A stretch of DNA of 53,614 bases from [Clostridium] symbiosum. GTDB taxonomy: Bacteria; Bacillota; Clostridia; Lachnospirales; Lachnospiraceae. The DNA lies in the NCBI GenBank assembly GCA_021769625.1, contig JAETSN010000026.1, positions 1-53,614 on the forward strand. Direction: 5' to 3'. Numbering within the stretch: position 1 is the first letter of the stretch; every line of letters starts with the position of its first letter. A program made the translations under genes and the position numbers. Below the pieces are notes generated by a model. It saw only the letters and a list, made by a program, of their open reading frames with translations, made no database searches and was not told the origin of the DNA. Shown piece by piece: positions 30,801 to 39,821 of this stretch.

Positions 30801-32947
30801 GTAAATTCTGCGCCTTCAAGGGTTGCGCCGCCCTGGGCTTTGGCTTCCCGGGTTTCCAGGTCCCGCTTCTGGATCTTTACTCCGCCGTGGATCACAGGAT
30901 CATAAATTGAATCGGTCTCCCCGGTCAGGTCAACGACTTTTCCGTTTTCCTTGATGTCAAACTCCAGGGTGCCGGATTCATTCTTTATATATCCCCGGGG
31001 CGCACCGGATTCAGAGATCTGGTAATGTCCGTAAGGAAGGGCGTCCGCTGGGGCAGAGGCGAGGCCGGAAGCATCAGAGCGGATCTTCAGTACCGTCTGG
31101 TTTTTCTCATAAAGGGTGCCGTTTACCATGACAGGCTGTTCGTTTAGGGAAACGATGGAAAATTCGGCATTTTCCAAAGAAGCATTTCCCTGCGGTACAG
31201 TGCCTTTGGTCTCGGCGTCCCTTTTCTGGATCTTAACGCCGCCGCGGATGACGGGATCACTTATGGATTTGGCCTCATCTGTCAGATCCACAATCTTTCC
31301 GTCCTCTTTGATATCAAATTCGACCGGTGCATCCGGGGCAAGGTAGCCTTTCGGGGCTTTTGTTTCCGTAATTTTGTAATGGCCGTAGGGGAGAGCCCTG
31401 CTGTCTGTGGAGGCAAGCCCGGAGGCATCCGTGGACATTGTTAATACGGCCTGGCCTTTGGCATAGGACTTTCCATTGACCGTGACGGGATTCTCATTTA
31501 AGGAAGTAATGGTAAATTCCGTGCCTTCCAGGGAAGAGGCGCCCTGCGGTTTGGGAAGCCCGGTGTCAGCATCCCTTTTCTGGATCTTAACACCGCCATG
31601 AATGACCTGGTCGGAAGCGGAGGCACTGTTTGCACCGCTTAACTGGGCTGCGTCACCGTTTTCCTTAATCTGTGCAGCATACATGCCGGTGATCTTTTCC
31701 GTTTTCCCGGATTCCTGCAGATAGGCGCCTTCCAGGAGATAACCGGTGGGTGCCTGTTTTTCTTTTACCGTGATGGTGCCAAGCGGGAGGACCGTTTTGC
31801 CATCCTGGGTGTAGAAAGCATCCCCGGATACCTTATACGCATCGGACAGGGCAGTGACGTAATGGGTTTTGCCGTCAGAGCCTTTTTCCGCTTTGGTCTG
31901 GGTAACCCAGGTCCGGGTGGGAGAGGAGGGCAGGTTGTCCTTTGTATAGTAACCGTCATAGTAGTGCCATTCAAACTGTGCGCCGGCAAGGGAGGCTGCA
32001 CCCTGCGGGGTGCTTCCGGTTTCGGCATCCAGCTTCTCAAGCGTAAGCATTGGTGCGGCAGCTTTGGGGATATCCGTAACTTTTACGGTGGCGGTTTCCC
32101 CTGCCGTGACTTTTACGGAGTGTACCTTGCTGTCAGGGGAGAACCCTTTGGGCGCTTTTGTTTCTTTTACATAATAAGTCCCTTCATTCAGCTCGATGGT
32201 ATCAGAAACTCCGTTTTTGTCGGTTTTGAAGGAGCCGGCTTTTTTGGTGCAGTCTTTGTCGGAGTAGACCGTGTATTCGGCACCGGAAAGGGAGTAGCAG
32301 TTATTCCCGTCGGTAATGGCAGGATTGGCGCTTTCCTTTTTCAGCTTCCCTTTCCCGGGGTTTTTCTCTGCAAAGAACTGCCCCAGGTTCTGGCCGCTTC
32401 CGATGTAGACATAGCCATAGCATTTATAGTTATTTTTGTTTTCCTTTGCAAAGGCCAGGGCGTTCTTAAAAACTTCGTCCTGCACTTTTTCGGGAACTTC
32501 ATCATATCCGGGACGGACATTGTTGTAACCCCAGTCCAGGTAAACGCTGAGCCTGCGCCATACCAGGCACTGCTTTAAAAGGTAACGCTGCTGTTTGCTC
32601 AGGGAATGTTCTTTGGCATACTGGTTTACATACTCCAGGCATAATGCCACATTGGTGATCTGCTCCTGGGTCATTTCCGTAGCAGCGTCTTTTTTGGTCT
32701 TGTATCCAGGTTCAAAAAGCTGGCCGAGCTGGATGCAGTAGGCAGTTTCCCCGTCTGCGTTCATGATGCTCTCGGAAAAGCTGGAATCTTCGGTACCGTC
32801 ATTTTTGACCTTTACAATCGTTCCCGCTTTTTCCGGGGCGTCCGTATAAACCTGTTCGGCGGCATATACCGGGAGGCTGCCAAATAAGGTACAGACAGCC
32901 AGAAGAAGCGATAAGATGCCGGCCATGAAGGATTTCCTTTTTTTCAT
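27815..32947 (-). CDS. Surface-anchored adhesin with thioester, Cna-B-like and VaFE repeats
   Basis: A 1710-residue secreted protein. It has a signal peptide (about 1-30, cut after PVYAA) and an N-terminal thioester-type domain with C71 (YCIQ) and Q126 in KQCLVW, resembling the TQxA motif. About six SpaA/Cna-B-like units follow (about 215-925), then six VaFE-type repeats of about 118 residues (about 930-1660), and a tail TPVRTGDD, hydrophobic segment and KNKK. Anchoring to the wall by a sortase is expected, although PVRTG is not the usual LPxTG. It follows VirB4 by 41 bases, so it probably holds mating cells together. The start at 32947 has AAAGGA. Confidence 0.9.
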   Translation of the reverse strand: MKKRKSFMAGILSLLLAVCTLFGSLPVYAAEQVYTDAPEKAGTIVKVKNDGTEDSSFSESIMNADGETAYCIQLGQLFEPGYKTKKDAATEMTQEQITNVALCLEYVNQYAKEHSLSKQQRYLLKQCLVWRRLSVYLDWGYNNVRPGYDEVPEKVQDEVFKNALAFAKENKNNYKCYGYVYIGSGQNLGQFFAEKNPGKGKLKKESANPAITDGNNCYSLSGAEYTVYSDKDCTKKAGSFKTDKNGVSDTIELNEGTYYVKETKAPKGFSPDSKVHSVKVTAGETATVKVTDIPKAAAPMLTLEKLDAETGSTPQGAASLAGAQFEWHYYDGYYTKDNLPSSPTRTWVTQTKAEKGSDGKTHYVTALSDAYKVSGDAFYTQDGKTVLPLGTITVKEKQAPTGYLLEGAYLQESGKTEKITGMYAAQIKENGDAAQLSGANSASASDQVIHGGVKIQKRDADTGLPKPQGASSLEGTEFTITSLNENPVTVNGKSYAKGQAVLTMSTDASGLASTDSRALPYGHYKITETKAPKGYLAPDAPVEFDIKEDGKIVDLTDEAKSISDPVIRGGVKIQKRDAETKGTVPQGNASLENAEFSIVSLNEQPVMVNGTLYEKNQTVLKIRSDASGLASAPADALPYGHYQISESGAPRGYIKNESGTLEFDIKENGKVVDLTGETDSIYDPVIHGGVKIQKRDLETREAKAQGGATLEGAEFTITTLCKNPVLVDGKAYENGQVVATLKTDASGTAVTAKDLLPYGHYRFDEIKAPEGYLKDGAKSVEFDITENGKIVDLTEKESSIYNQVIRGDLELVKVSDGNLNRLASVPFSITSVTTGESHTIVTDKNGYASTASKWNKHTQNTNQGKTSEDGIWFGTSAPDDSKGALPYDTYTIEEQRCTANEGMNLLKFDVTVYKDAVTVDLGTLTDDYIEIGTTALDKATGSHLSQAKDKITLVDTVEYSGLKKGQEYRLTGTLMDAETGEPLLVDGKKVTAEKTFTAKKAEGKTEVSFTFDASGLSGKTTVVFEELYQKDLKLAVHADLDDTDQQVSFPQIQTSAKDSDTGEHMANADEKVTLTDTVSYKGLIPHLEYVVNGTLMDKETGEPILVDKKPVTAQTAFTPETNSGTVEVTFTFDATTLKGKTTVVFESITQDGKEVAVHADLEDEGQQIFFPEIGTKAEYADTGTQIGEAKEQLTIKDTVSYHLIPGKEYKVSGTLMDKETKEPVLDNGKPVTSELVFTPEKAEGSVELAFTFDASALKGKTIVAFETVSYLEKEVAIHADIEDEGQSIYFPEIGTQAKNADTGEQMAPADKKVTLTDTITYKGLIPELSYTATGTLMDKESGKELLIGGKPVTSKTEFTPKESNGTVEVSFTFDASSLKGKTIVVFESVTQNGKEIAVHADLEDEGQQILFPEIGTKAGCPDTGSQTGITKKELTIKDTVTYHLIPGREYRITGTLMDKETKKALKVDGKKVTSEIIFTPEEATGSVELTFTFDASALKGKTLVAFESVSYKEKEIAVHADIEDKGQSIFFPEIRTTAKDGKDGDQKVLAEKETTVVDTITYKNLVPGTEYKAVGTLMDKKTGKAIEVNGKAVTAEAAFKPEKPEGTIEVSFKFDATSLSSGDLVVFEKLYDLSGKKETEITSHEDIKDKGQTITLEAPKKDTPDVSTPVRTGDDTPILLYAGLAAAALLLGAAAGVLRSKNKKNSNPKK
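27968..30160 (-). repeat. Six tandem VaFE repeats inside the adhesin gene
   Basis: Units of about 118 codons. Units 2 and 4 resemble each other most, as do 3 and 5, so a two-unit block was duplicated. The repeats are coding and in frame. Confidence 0.8.
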
Positions 32948-32988
32948 AGTGATATCGTGTCCTTTCTATAAGTTGGTAGATGGCAAAG

Positions 32989-35900
32989 CTAACCGGTTTT
33001 CTGTTTCTGGCGCTCGATGATCTCCAGAAGCTCCTGCCGGTCAGTGGTGATCAGTTCCTTTTCCAGCGTGGAAGCTTTGAATTCTACCGTGATATTGTTG
33101 TTATTGGTTGAGATCAGGCCATTCCCCCTCTGGAAATGGGTAATGTTCATGACCTCTGTTTCAGAGAGGTGGAGGATATTCTTCACCCGCTGTGCCTCCT
33201 CATCCTCCATATTCAGGATGATCTTGGTCTTACAGTTGTTGATGATGCCCTTGCCGTATTTGCCGTCATCCAGTGCGAAGAAATCATTTAAGTCCTGGGT
33301 GGCAAAGATGCCTGCACCGGAGTAGGCACGGATGATCTTGGCGATCTCCAGTACGAATTCGGCAGCCAGGCGGTTGCTGGAGGCACCGATGAGCTGCCAG
33401 ACCTCATCCACAAAGATCGCTTTTTCTGCAGTCCTGTTTTCCTTCGCCTTATCCCAGACGTAATCCAGGGCGACGAACATGCCGACCGTTAAAAGGTCAC
33501 TGCTTCCGGTCAGTTCGGAAATATCCAGCACGGTGTATTTGTTCGTCAAATCCACATTGGTCTGCTGGTTAAAGGAAGAAGCAGAGCCGTGCACCAGACG
33601 GTTCAGGATATTGGCCAGGCGTTTGGTGTCCGCACTTTCCATCAGGATATCGTAGACATCTTCCAGGATCGGCATCTTCTTATACTGCTCCGGATGTTCC
33701 GGGTCAGCCAGGGATTCATTTTTGTGGGTGATCCCCTTCCTTGCATATGTTTTGATCAGGGCCTCGTCAAGAAGCTGTTTTTCCTCATGGTCCATGTCCG
33801 GGATCAGGAGGGAGAAAAAGATATGCAGCTTCTGGATCTTGGCGGCAAGGGCGGAGGCATCCATCGTGGGGCCGTCTAAGAGTTCGTTGACGGAATTATC
33901 CACCTTACGGATGTCCATGATGTTGATACAGTTGCGGCTTGCGGGGGAGATCTGGATGAATTCGCCTCCCACATTTTTGCAGGCACGGTAAAATTCGTGG
34001 CCCTTCAGCGGTGCGATGATAAATACCTGGATCCCTTTCCGGCGCATCCGAAGTGCCATCGTCTGCATGGTGAAGGTCTTGCCTGCACCGGAGCAGCCCA
34101 GGATACAGATATTGGAATTCTTGTACTGCCTGGAATCAAAAATGTCTGCGATCACCAGGGAGTTGTTGTGCTTGTTGACACCGAACAGGATCCCGTTGTC
34201 ATCGCAGATGCTGTAGCTGGTAAACGGGTAGCAGCTTGCGGCTCCCGTAGTCAGGACATTGCGCTTGGACAGCTCAAAGAGCTTCTTATCCAGGTTTGCC
34301 AGCGGCAGGGAGGACAGAAACCCCTGCTCCTGGAGAAAATAGCAGGAACGCAGGTCCATGTCCTGGGAGATCAGAAGCTTTTTCATTTCCTGGATGCGCC
34401 ACTGGAGCTCCTCCAGATTGGAGGCCGTGATGGTAATGAGAAGGTTCATATAATAAAAATCCTCATTATTTGCCAGCCCCGCCTTCAGGAAATAGCCGGA
34501 GCGGATGGCGGAGTCCAGGTCATCAAAATCAGCGTTCGTATCAGACGCATCCTTTAATTTGGAACGGTTGATACGGATCTGCTGGCCAAGGCGCTGCTGG
34601 ATCTTGTCTTTTGGCTGTTTGTGCAGGTAAAAATCAATGTCGATCCCTTCCCCCGCGTTGATGAGCAGGGAAAGCCAGCCGGGGGTAACCTTGTTTTTAT
34701 AGCCGTCGGAAGGCACGATCAGGTACGCATGGTAGATCCCGTTGATCAGGACGTAACTGCTGTGTTTGAAATCTACGCTTTGGGGGGCAATGAACTCATT
34801 CATACGGATATGGTCGATCTCTTCCTGACGGTTTTGCGCCATATAGCCTGCAAGCACATCGGCAATGCGTTGGGGAAGGGGCTTGTCTGAACACAGGGAA
34901 CGGTTCAGCAGCGTGTAAAGGACTTCCGCAGTGAATTCGTCCTCATTGTCATGGGAAACCACATCATTCCCGCACTGGTATAAAAAGGTTTTTGCAGTCT
35001 GGGCTGCGGTTTCCAGCGCGGCAAGGATCTCCTTTTCCTCCACCTTCCGGTTTACATTGAAAGGCTCATACTCGAAGATCAGGAAAAAGCGACGGGAAAC
35101 AGCCTCTTTGGAGCTTAATTTCCTCACGAACTGGATGTAATCCTTCTGCAGCTCCCGGCACCGGGGATCCGTTTCACGGGAAAGCTCCAGGGCCGCCTGG
35201 TCCAGATGCTTATTGATATCCGCTTTTTTGGAGATCATCTTGATCTGCAGCTTAACGGGGCTGATCTTCAGATAGGAGATAAAACTGTAGATGATCCCCT
35301 GCTGTTCGCGTGCGCTCCTGAGAAGGAAATTGATGGGTTCAATCTCCAGGATCTTTACGTAGCGGTGGTCTGTGGTGTAGACAACCCCGTTGGCAATCTT
35401 TTCCACAGGGAGGTAATCCTCAAGTGTCATGTCCTTCCGGCGTTTTTTCTTTGCCGGGGCTGCGGCAGGGCCGGGCTGTATTTTACCGGCCTCCTTTCCG
35501 GCATTTTTCCCTGCCTGTTTTGCCTCCTTTCTGGCGTTTGTCTCCGCCTGTTTTGCTTCTTTCCTGGCGGCTTTTTCTGCCCGTGTAGCTTCCCGGCGGG
35601 CCTCCTCTTTTTGGCGGGCGGCCTGTTTTTGTTCCTCCTTCCGTTGCCGTTCCCGCTGTTTCTTTTCCCGTTTTACGGCCTTTAAGGATTCGGCCTGTTC
35701 TTTTTGTGCCAGCTTTTTTTCATAGGCCAGGATGCGGATATCCTCGCGGGCCTGCTTTTTGATGCCGCGTTTGGTGGAAGTGTCATAGATCCTGCGCTCT
35801 TTTTTTTTAACCGGCTGTTTTTCCTCTGGCGGCACCGTCTCCGTTTTTTCCAGGGAAGAGGGGGCTGATGCCCCTTTCCCTGGAGAAGATGGTTCCTTTT

Positions 35901-36282
35901 TCCGTTTGCCCTTTTTGGATTTTGGCTCTTTGGCACGCGGTTTTGGCACCTTCTTTTTTCCTTTTGGCTCCGGTTTGGTATCCAGGCGGTAGAGGATGCG
36001 CCGGTTCTTCAGGAAGCGCAGGGCGTTCATGGAAAAAGCGGTAAGGCTTTCCCCGCCGATCCCGATCAGTGCCACCATAGCAGCCGGAAGTGCGGTCATG
36101 CACAGGATGATGATCCGGACAGTCATGGAGAGGGGCAGGTACAGGACCGGGACAGCGATTGCCACGGCCAGCACGATCCCTTCAATGGCATTGCGGATCT
36201 TAAACATCCCGCCCATGAAAGTCCCGCGTTCGATAAAGTTGCGGGGGATCAGGGCCGTCTGTTGTTCCTCGGAGTAGTTCAT
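32989..36282 (-). CDS. virB4: VirB4-like conjugation ATPase with fused PrgI-like head
   Basis: A 1097-residue protein. Residues 1-100 hold two membrane segments and match a PrgI/TcpE-type membrane protein. Residues 100-290 are a Lys/Glu/Arg/Ala-rich linker, likely coiled coil. The rest is VirB4: Walker A GCSGAGKT (729-736) and Walker B FVDE (D959-E960). VirB4 powers the mating channel at the membrane. In many related elements the PrgI-like protein is a separate gene. The start overlaps the upstream stop as ATGA and has GAGGAGG. The ATPase is intact. Confidence 0.9.
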   Translation of the reverse strand: MNYSEEQQTALIPRNFIERGTFMGGMFKIRNAIEGIVLAVAIAVPVLYLPLSMTVRIIILCMTALPAAMVALIGIGGESLTAFSMNALRFLKNRRILYRLDTKPEPKGKKKVPKPRAKEPKSKKGKRKKEPSSPGKGASAPSSLEKTETVPPEEKQPVKKKERRIYDTSTKRGIKKQAREDIRILAYEKKLAQKEQAESLKAVKREKKQRERQRKEEQKQAARQKEEARREATRAEKAARKEAKQAETNARKEAKQAGKNAGKEAGKIQPGPAAAPAKKKRRKDMTLEDYLPVEKIANGVVYTTDHRYVKILEIEPINFLLRSAREQQGIIYSFISYLKISPVKLQIKMISKKADINKHLDQAALELSRETDPRCRELQKDYIQFVRKLSSKEAVSRRFFLIFEYEPFNVNRKVEEKEILAALETAAQTAKTFLYQCGNDVVSHDNEDEFTAEVLYTLLNRSLCSDKPLPQRIADVLAGYMAQNRQEEIDHIRMNEFIAPQSVDFKHSSYVLINGIYHAYLIVPSDGYKNKVTPGWLSLLINAGEGIDIDFYLHKQPKDKIQQRLGQQIRINRSKLKDASDTNADFDDLDSAIRSGYFLKAGLANNEDFYYMNLLITITASNLEELQWRIQEMKKLLISQDMDLRSCYFLQEQGFLSSLPLANLDKKLFELSKRNVLTTGAASCYPFTSYSICDDNGILFGVNKHNNSLVIADIFDSRQYKNSNICILGCSGAGKTFTMQTMALRMRRKGIQVFIIAPLKGHEFYRACKNVGGEFIQISPASRNCINIMDIRKVDNSVNELLDGPTMDASALAAKIQKLHIFFSLLIPDMDHEEKQLLDEALIKTYARKGITHKNESLADPEHPEQYKKMPILEDVYDILMESADTKRLANILNRLVHGSASSFNQQTNVDLTNKYTVLDISELTGSSDLLTVGMFVALDYVWDKAKENRTAEKAIFVDEVWQLIGASSNRLAAEFVLEIAKIIRAYSGAGIFATQDLNDFFALDDGKYGKGIINNCKTKIILNMEDEEAQRVKNILHLSETEVMNITHFQRGNGLISTNNNNITVEFKASTLEKELITTDRQELLEIIERQKQKTG

Positions 36283-37007
36283 TTTGCAGCCTCCTCTTTG
36301 GCAGGAGTCTCAGGCTGTGCCCCGGTCCCTGCATTGCCTGCTTCTGCTGGTGCTTCGGCAGCGGCAGGTGTTTCTGTCGGTGTTTCGGTAACGGCAGGTG
36401 CTTCTGTCTGTGTTTCAGATGCGGCAGGCGTTTCTTCCGGTTTTGTATCCTTTGTGTCGGCAAATCCGCCCTCCTGCCGCTTTTCCACGTCCTCAGCGGA
36501 AACATCCGGGAGCGTTTCATCTGTCTGGCGTTCATACGTCTTTGTGTCTTCCCCTACCTGCAGCTTTTCTTTCCCAAATAAAAAAGCACCGGTTGGCGAG
36601 CTGTAGGTCACCAGGAGGGTGCTGTCATCGGAAAGGGCAAATTCCAGGAGCGTATCCGTGGAGGAGGGGTAAGTGGTCTTATCTTCAAGGAATGTTACGG
36701 AAGTAATGCCTGTAAGCTTTTTCTTTTCCAGATATACGGGGATCTGTTCTTTGAAATCTTTGATCTGGCCTTTGGGAAAGAAAGCGGTCAGCTTGTCGAA
36801 TTTCAGGAATTCCAGGAATTCCAGTGTTTCTTCCTTAGCTTTTTTATCCGTTTCGGTTTCTGTCAGGTCTGTTTCCGTGGCTGCTTCGGTTTCCTTTGCG
36901 GCTTTCTGTCTGTTTTTGTTGATCCTCCATACGGTGGGGGCGATGATCCCGGCGGCAATAAGGGCCACCATAAGTACGATAGCGATAATCAGGTTTTTTC
37001 TGCTCAT
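36279..37007 (-). CDS. Membrane-anchored extracellular protein of the conjugation operon
   Basis: A 242-residue protein with one N-terminal membrane segment (about 5-27), a soluble domain of about 110 residues, and a Pro/Glu/Thr/Ala-rich low-complexity tail (PAVTETPTETPAAAEAPAEAG) like a wall-spanning stalk. The ATG at 37007 has AAAGGAG at 8 bases; an upstream ATG lacks one. It overlaps the VirB4 gene. No family is recognised; it may help the channel cross the wall. Confidence 0.7.
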   Translation of the reverse strand: MSRKNLIIAIVLMVALIAAGIIAPTVWRINKNRQKAAKETEAATETDLTETETDKKAKEETLEFLEFLKFDKLTAFFPKGQIKDFKEQIPVYLEKKKLTGITSVTFLEDKTTYPSSTDTLLEFALSDDSTLLVTYSSPTGAFLFGKEKLQVGEDTKTYERQTDETLPDVSAEDVEKRQEGGFADTKDTKPEETPAASETQTEAPAVTETPTETPAAAEAPAEAGNAGTGAQPETPAKEEAAK

Positions 37008-37020
37008 AAGATTGTCTCCT

Positions 37021-38814
37021 TTACTTTTTCTCAAAGATCCAGTATGCGTTTGCAGTAGGATGGATCTCCGACATCATATCAAATTCTCGGTTTATGAAAT
37101 TCTTTGAGGAACTGTCGTTCGGGTCATTGACCAGCACCTTCCCTCCGGCAGTGACACCGCGTAGCACAATGAAATGGCCGCCTCTGGTGAAGATGCCTGC
37201 ACTCTGGGAACTGATGACCGGATGGCCCTGTGACAGGGCAGTAAGGACAGCGCCCGGATCGCTGGTCTGTGTGACAGAGCCGCATCCAAAATGGCTGGCG
37301 GCTGCCGCAAAATAGGACCAGTAGGTGCCGACACCCGGCATATAATAGGAATTCCCGCACCAGGATACGGCGTCAACAGGCGTAATGGTATTCCCGGTCA
37401 GGTAGCTTGCAATCATGGCAAAGCTGGTGGGGCCGCATCCGCTGGAAGCGATGGAGCCGCCGCCATAGGGGATATTCCCATAGTCCGTCTGCAGGTAATG
37501 GGGAATCTGCATCCCGTTTGCAGGGTATGTCCCTCCTGTGTTTGTGATGATGTAATACTGCAGCACATGGTCCACATACTCTTTATCCCCGTATATGGAA
37601 TAATGCCAGCCTGGGCGTGCGCACATCATATCAGAGTAAATGACGGCGTTTTCTTTGGTGTAGCCGCCGTCCCGCTCCATAGCCCAGTCGATATAACCGG
37701 AGCCGTAATTATAGCCCTGGAGTGCCAGCTTGATGCGGTCCAGGTCCGTAGGCCCGGTGCATCCGGCTTTGTCCAGTGCATATTTCAGTTCCTGGACGCC
37801 GCATTCAATGCTGTACTCCGGATCAGTGATGCCGTTTGGCACATGGGGGTATCTGGTGTTGAATCCCCCTTCCGCAGCCTGCATGACATCCAGGCAGCGT
37901 CCGCCGGATTCCTGCATCATCACCGCCAGGATCAGGTCCACATACTCACTCATGCCGTACTTTGCAGCGGCACGTTCCACAGCAGGGCGGTAAGCCAGCA
38001 CTTCGTCCGAGACGTTGGCAGTTGCCACGCCGGAAGCGTCTGTGCCGAAGAAGCGCGTCATGTTCTCCGCATAGGCTTCTGCGGTTTTTTTCTGGTCATC
38101 CGTCAGCCTGAAGACGTGGTCGGCAAAATAAGAATCCCCGGCATATCTGATCTCAAAATTATGCCGGGTAAATGTGACGGTTTGCGTCTGCGGCTCTGCC
38201 GGCTCCCCGGCTTCCCCTTCCGCGCCGCCTCCAACGGTCACTTCCATAGAAACAGATTCCGTGGATACATCATAAGAAAACAGCCCGTCCTTGTTTTTTC
38301 GGATGATCCGCTTCAGCTCATTTACATTGATGTCCTCGTAACGGTCCCGGCTGGCACAGAACTGTGCGATCAGCAGGTTGGCATTGACGGAAATATAATA
38401 AGCATAGGGATCCGTGATGGAAACAGTATCGCCTTCCGGGATCCTGGAAGCGGCTGCATTTACATCCGCAAGGATACTGTCATGGTTTTCCCGGAGCACT
38501 TCCACGATTGCCTGGTTTGCGGCCCGGATATTGTCATTGATCTGCATGCTGCTGTTTAAAGAGCCGGTGTTTTCCAGAAGGCTTCCAAAGATCAGGCCCG
38601 GAAGCATCAGGATGAACAGCACCGGGAGCATCAGCAGGATGATAAAGATAATGGCCACCTTTTTTATGGCTCCCCTGTTCTGGATGGCCGCCCCTATGGC
38701 AGCGCCGAGCGGACCGGCGGCTGCGCCTTTTGCCGCACCGGCAAGGGAGGCGGCTGTTTTCATGGATTTTATATGGGTAGCAGCAGTGGTGCCTACGCCG
38801 ACTGCCTCATCCAA
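37021..38814 (-). CDS. Bifunctional wall hydrolase: lysozyme-like plus C39-like peptidase
   Basis: A 597-residue protein of the CD1108 type. One membrane segment lies near residues 52-75. The lysozyme-like domain has catalytic E302 (MMQESGG) and covers about 275-400. The C-terminal cysteine peptidase of C39-like fold has C460 (SSGCGPTS), H547 (GGHFIVL) and D564 (NDPND). It should open peptidoglycan for the mating channel, cutting glycan and probably peptides. The start is TTG at 38814, 21 bases after the upstream stop, with only a weak ribosome site, so translational coupling is likely. Confidence 0.85.
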   Translation of the reverse strand: MDEAVGVGTTAATHIKSMKTAASLAGAAKGAAAGPLGAAIGAAIQNRGAIKKVAIIFIILLMLPVLFILMLPGLIFGSLLENTGSLNSSMQINDNIRAANQAIVEVLRENHDSILADVNAAASRIPEGDTVSITDPYAYYISVNANLLIAQFCASRDRYEDINVNELKRIIRKNKDGLFSYDVSTESVSMEVTVGGGAEGEAGEPAEPQTQTVTFTRHNFEIRYAGDSYFADHVFRLTDDQKKTAEAYAENMTRFFGTDASGVATANVSDEVLAYRPAVERAAAKYGMSEYVDLILAVMMQESGGRCLDVMQAAEGGFNTRYPHVPNGITDPEYSIECGVQELKYALDKAGCTGPTDLDRIKLALQGYNYGSGYIDWAMERDGGYTKENAVIYSDMMCARPGWHYSIYGDKEYVDHVLQYYIITNTGGTYPANGMQIPHYLQTDYGNIPYGGGSIASSGCGPTSFAMIASYLTGNTITPVDAVSWCGNSYYMPGVGTYWSYFAAAASHFGCGSVTQTSDPGAVLTALSQGHPVISSQSAGIFTRGGHFIVLRGVTAGGKVLVNDPNDSSSKNFINREFDMMSEIHPTANAYWIFEKK

Positions 38815-38835
38815 TCCACTCTGGTTTTGTGCCAG

Positions 38836-39807
38836 TTAGATCCGGTCCTTTTTCTGGGGTACTGGCGGGAGCTGCTGGACGATGGTTTCATGGTAGGCAA
38901 CTTTTCCATCGCCGGCATCATACGGTGTTCTGGATACGGCATCCTGTGCATACTGCTTGTACCAGGTGGAGCCGTCCACCGCCTGCACGGTCTCATAGGC
39001 ACCCTGCTGGGGCGCTGCATACTGGTCCGCATGGTACAGGGCAAAATCCCGGCTTCCGGCATCCGTGGTTTCCGTTCCGGTAATGCGCCCGCCGCCGATC
39101 TCCATGTTGGTAAAAGATGGCATGGATGTATTTTCAACCGTATTTTCTACGGAATCATCCACCTTGTTGGATACGGAATTCAGGTTCATATAAGAGATGT
39201 AGGCTTTTTCTGCATCCGGCCCTTTGATGGAGCCGACCTGCCCGTAATTCCCGCGGGCAATGCTGCTGATGACGTTGTTGGCAAAATCGCCTCCTTTGTT
39301 CAGGGAGGAACGGTAAATGGAATTGCCGATACTGGAATGTTCTGTATAGCCGGTGGCAGCATTGACTGCGCTGCGCTCGGCCTGCCTTCCTACAGCACCG
39401 GCGAGCCCGCCGGAGAGGAAGCTGCCGCCAACTGCGGCACTGCCGGGAGAGGCTGCTTTGTGGTAGCCGCCGCTTCCGCTTCCTGGCATGGATCCGCCCC
39501 GGGAATGGACCGCCGCGGTCAGGCTCCTGCCTGCGATCAAAAGCTCGGCCATCATATTCCCGCCGGTATTCCCTACATTGATCCCGAGGCTTGCCATGAA
39601 GCTGTCGATTTTCTGGGACACTTTCAGGAATGCAATGGCGCACAGAAACCAGATAAAGACATTTCCGGTCACGGCTTCCTTCCCCTGGCTTGCAACGGCC
39701 TGTTCTACATCAGCTTCAGTCAGTTCCGCTGCAACGGCGGGAACCGAAAAAAAAAGAACCATACAGGCTGTCAGCGCAGCAAATAAGAATAGTTTTTTAT
39801 GTTTCAT
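38836..39807 (-). CDS. Conjugation membrane protein with signal peptide
   Basis: A 323-residue protein with a signal peptide (MKHKKLFLFAALTACMVLFFSVPAVAA), one further membrane segment (about 50-72) and a long Gly/Ser-rich soluble part. It resembles the VirB6/TrbL-associated proteins of clostridial ICEs but I cannot name a family with certainty. The ATG at 39807 has GGAGG at good spacing; the frame is open upstream but lacks one. It lies between the VirB6-like and wall-hydrolase genes. Confidence 0.7.
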   Translation of the reverse strand: MKHKKLFLFAALTACMVLFFSVPAVAAELTEADVEQAVASQGKEAVTGNVFIWFLCAIAFLKVSQKIDSFMASLGINVGNTGGNMMAELLIAGRSLTAAVHSRGGSMPGSGSGGYHKAASPGSAAVGGSFLSGGLAGAVGRQAERSAVNAATGYTEHSSIGNSIYRSSLNKGGDFANNVISSIARGNYGQVGSIKGPDAEKAYISYMNLNSVSNKVDDSVENTVENTSMPSFTNMEIGGGRITGTETTDAGSRDFALYHADQYAAPQQGAYETVQAVDGSTWYKQYAQDAVSRTPYDAGDGKVAYHETIVQQLPPVPQKKDRI

Positions 39808-39821
39808 GTTGACCTCCTTTC

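Noticed and set aside
37291-39786. Long plus-strand open frames (422 and 337 codons)
   Set aside because: They lie opposite the wall-hydrolase and membrane-protein genes, which carry catalytic motifs and ribosome sites.
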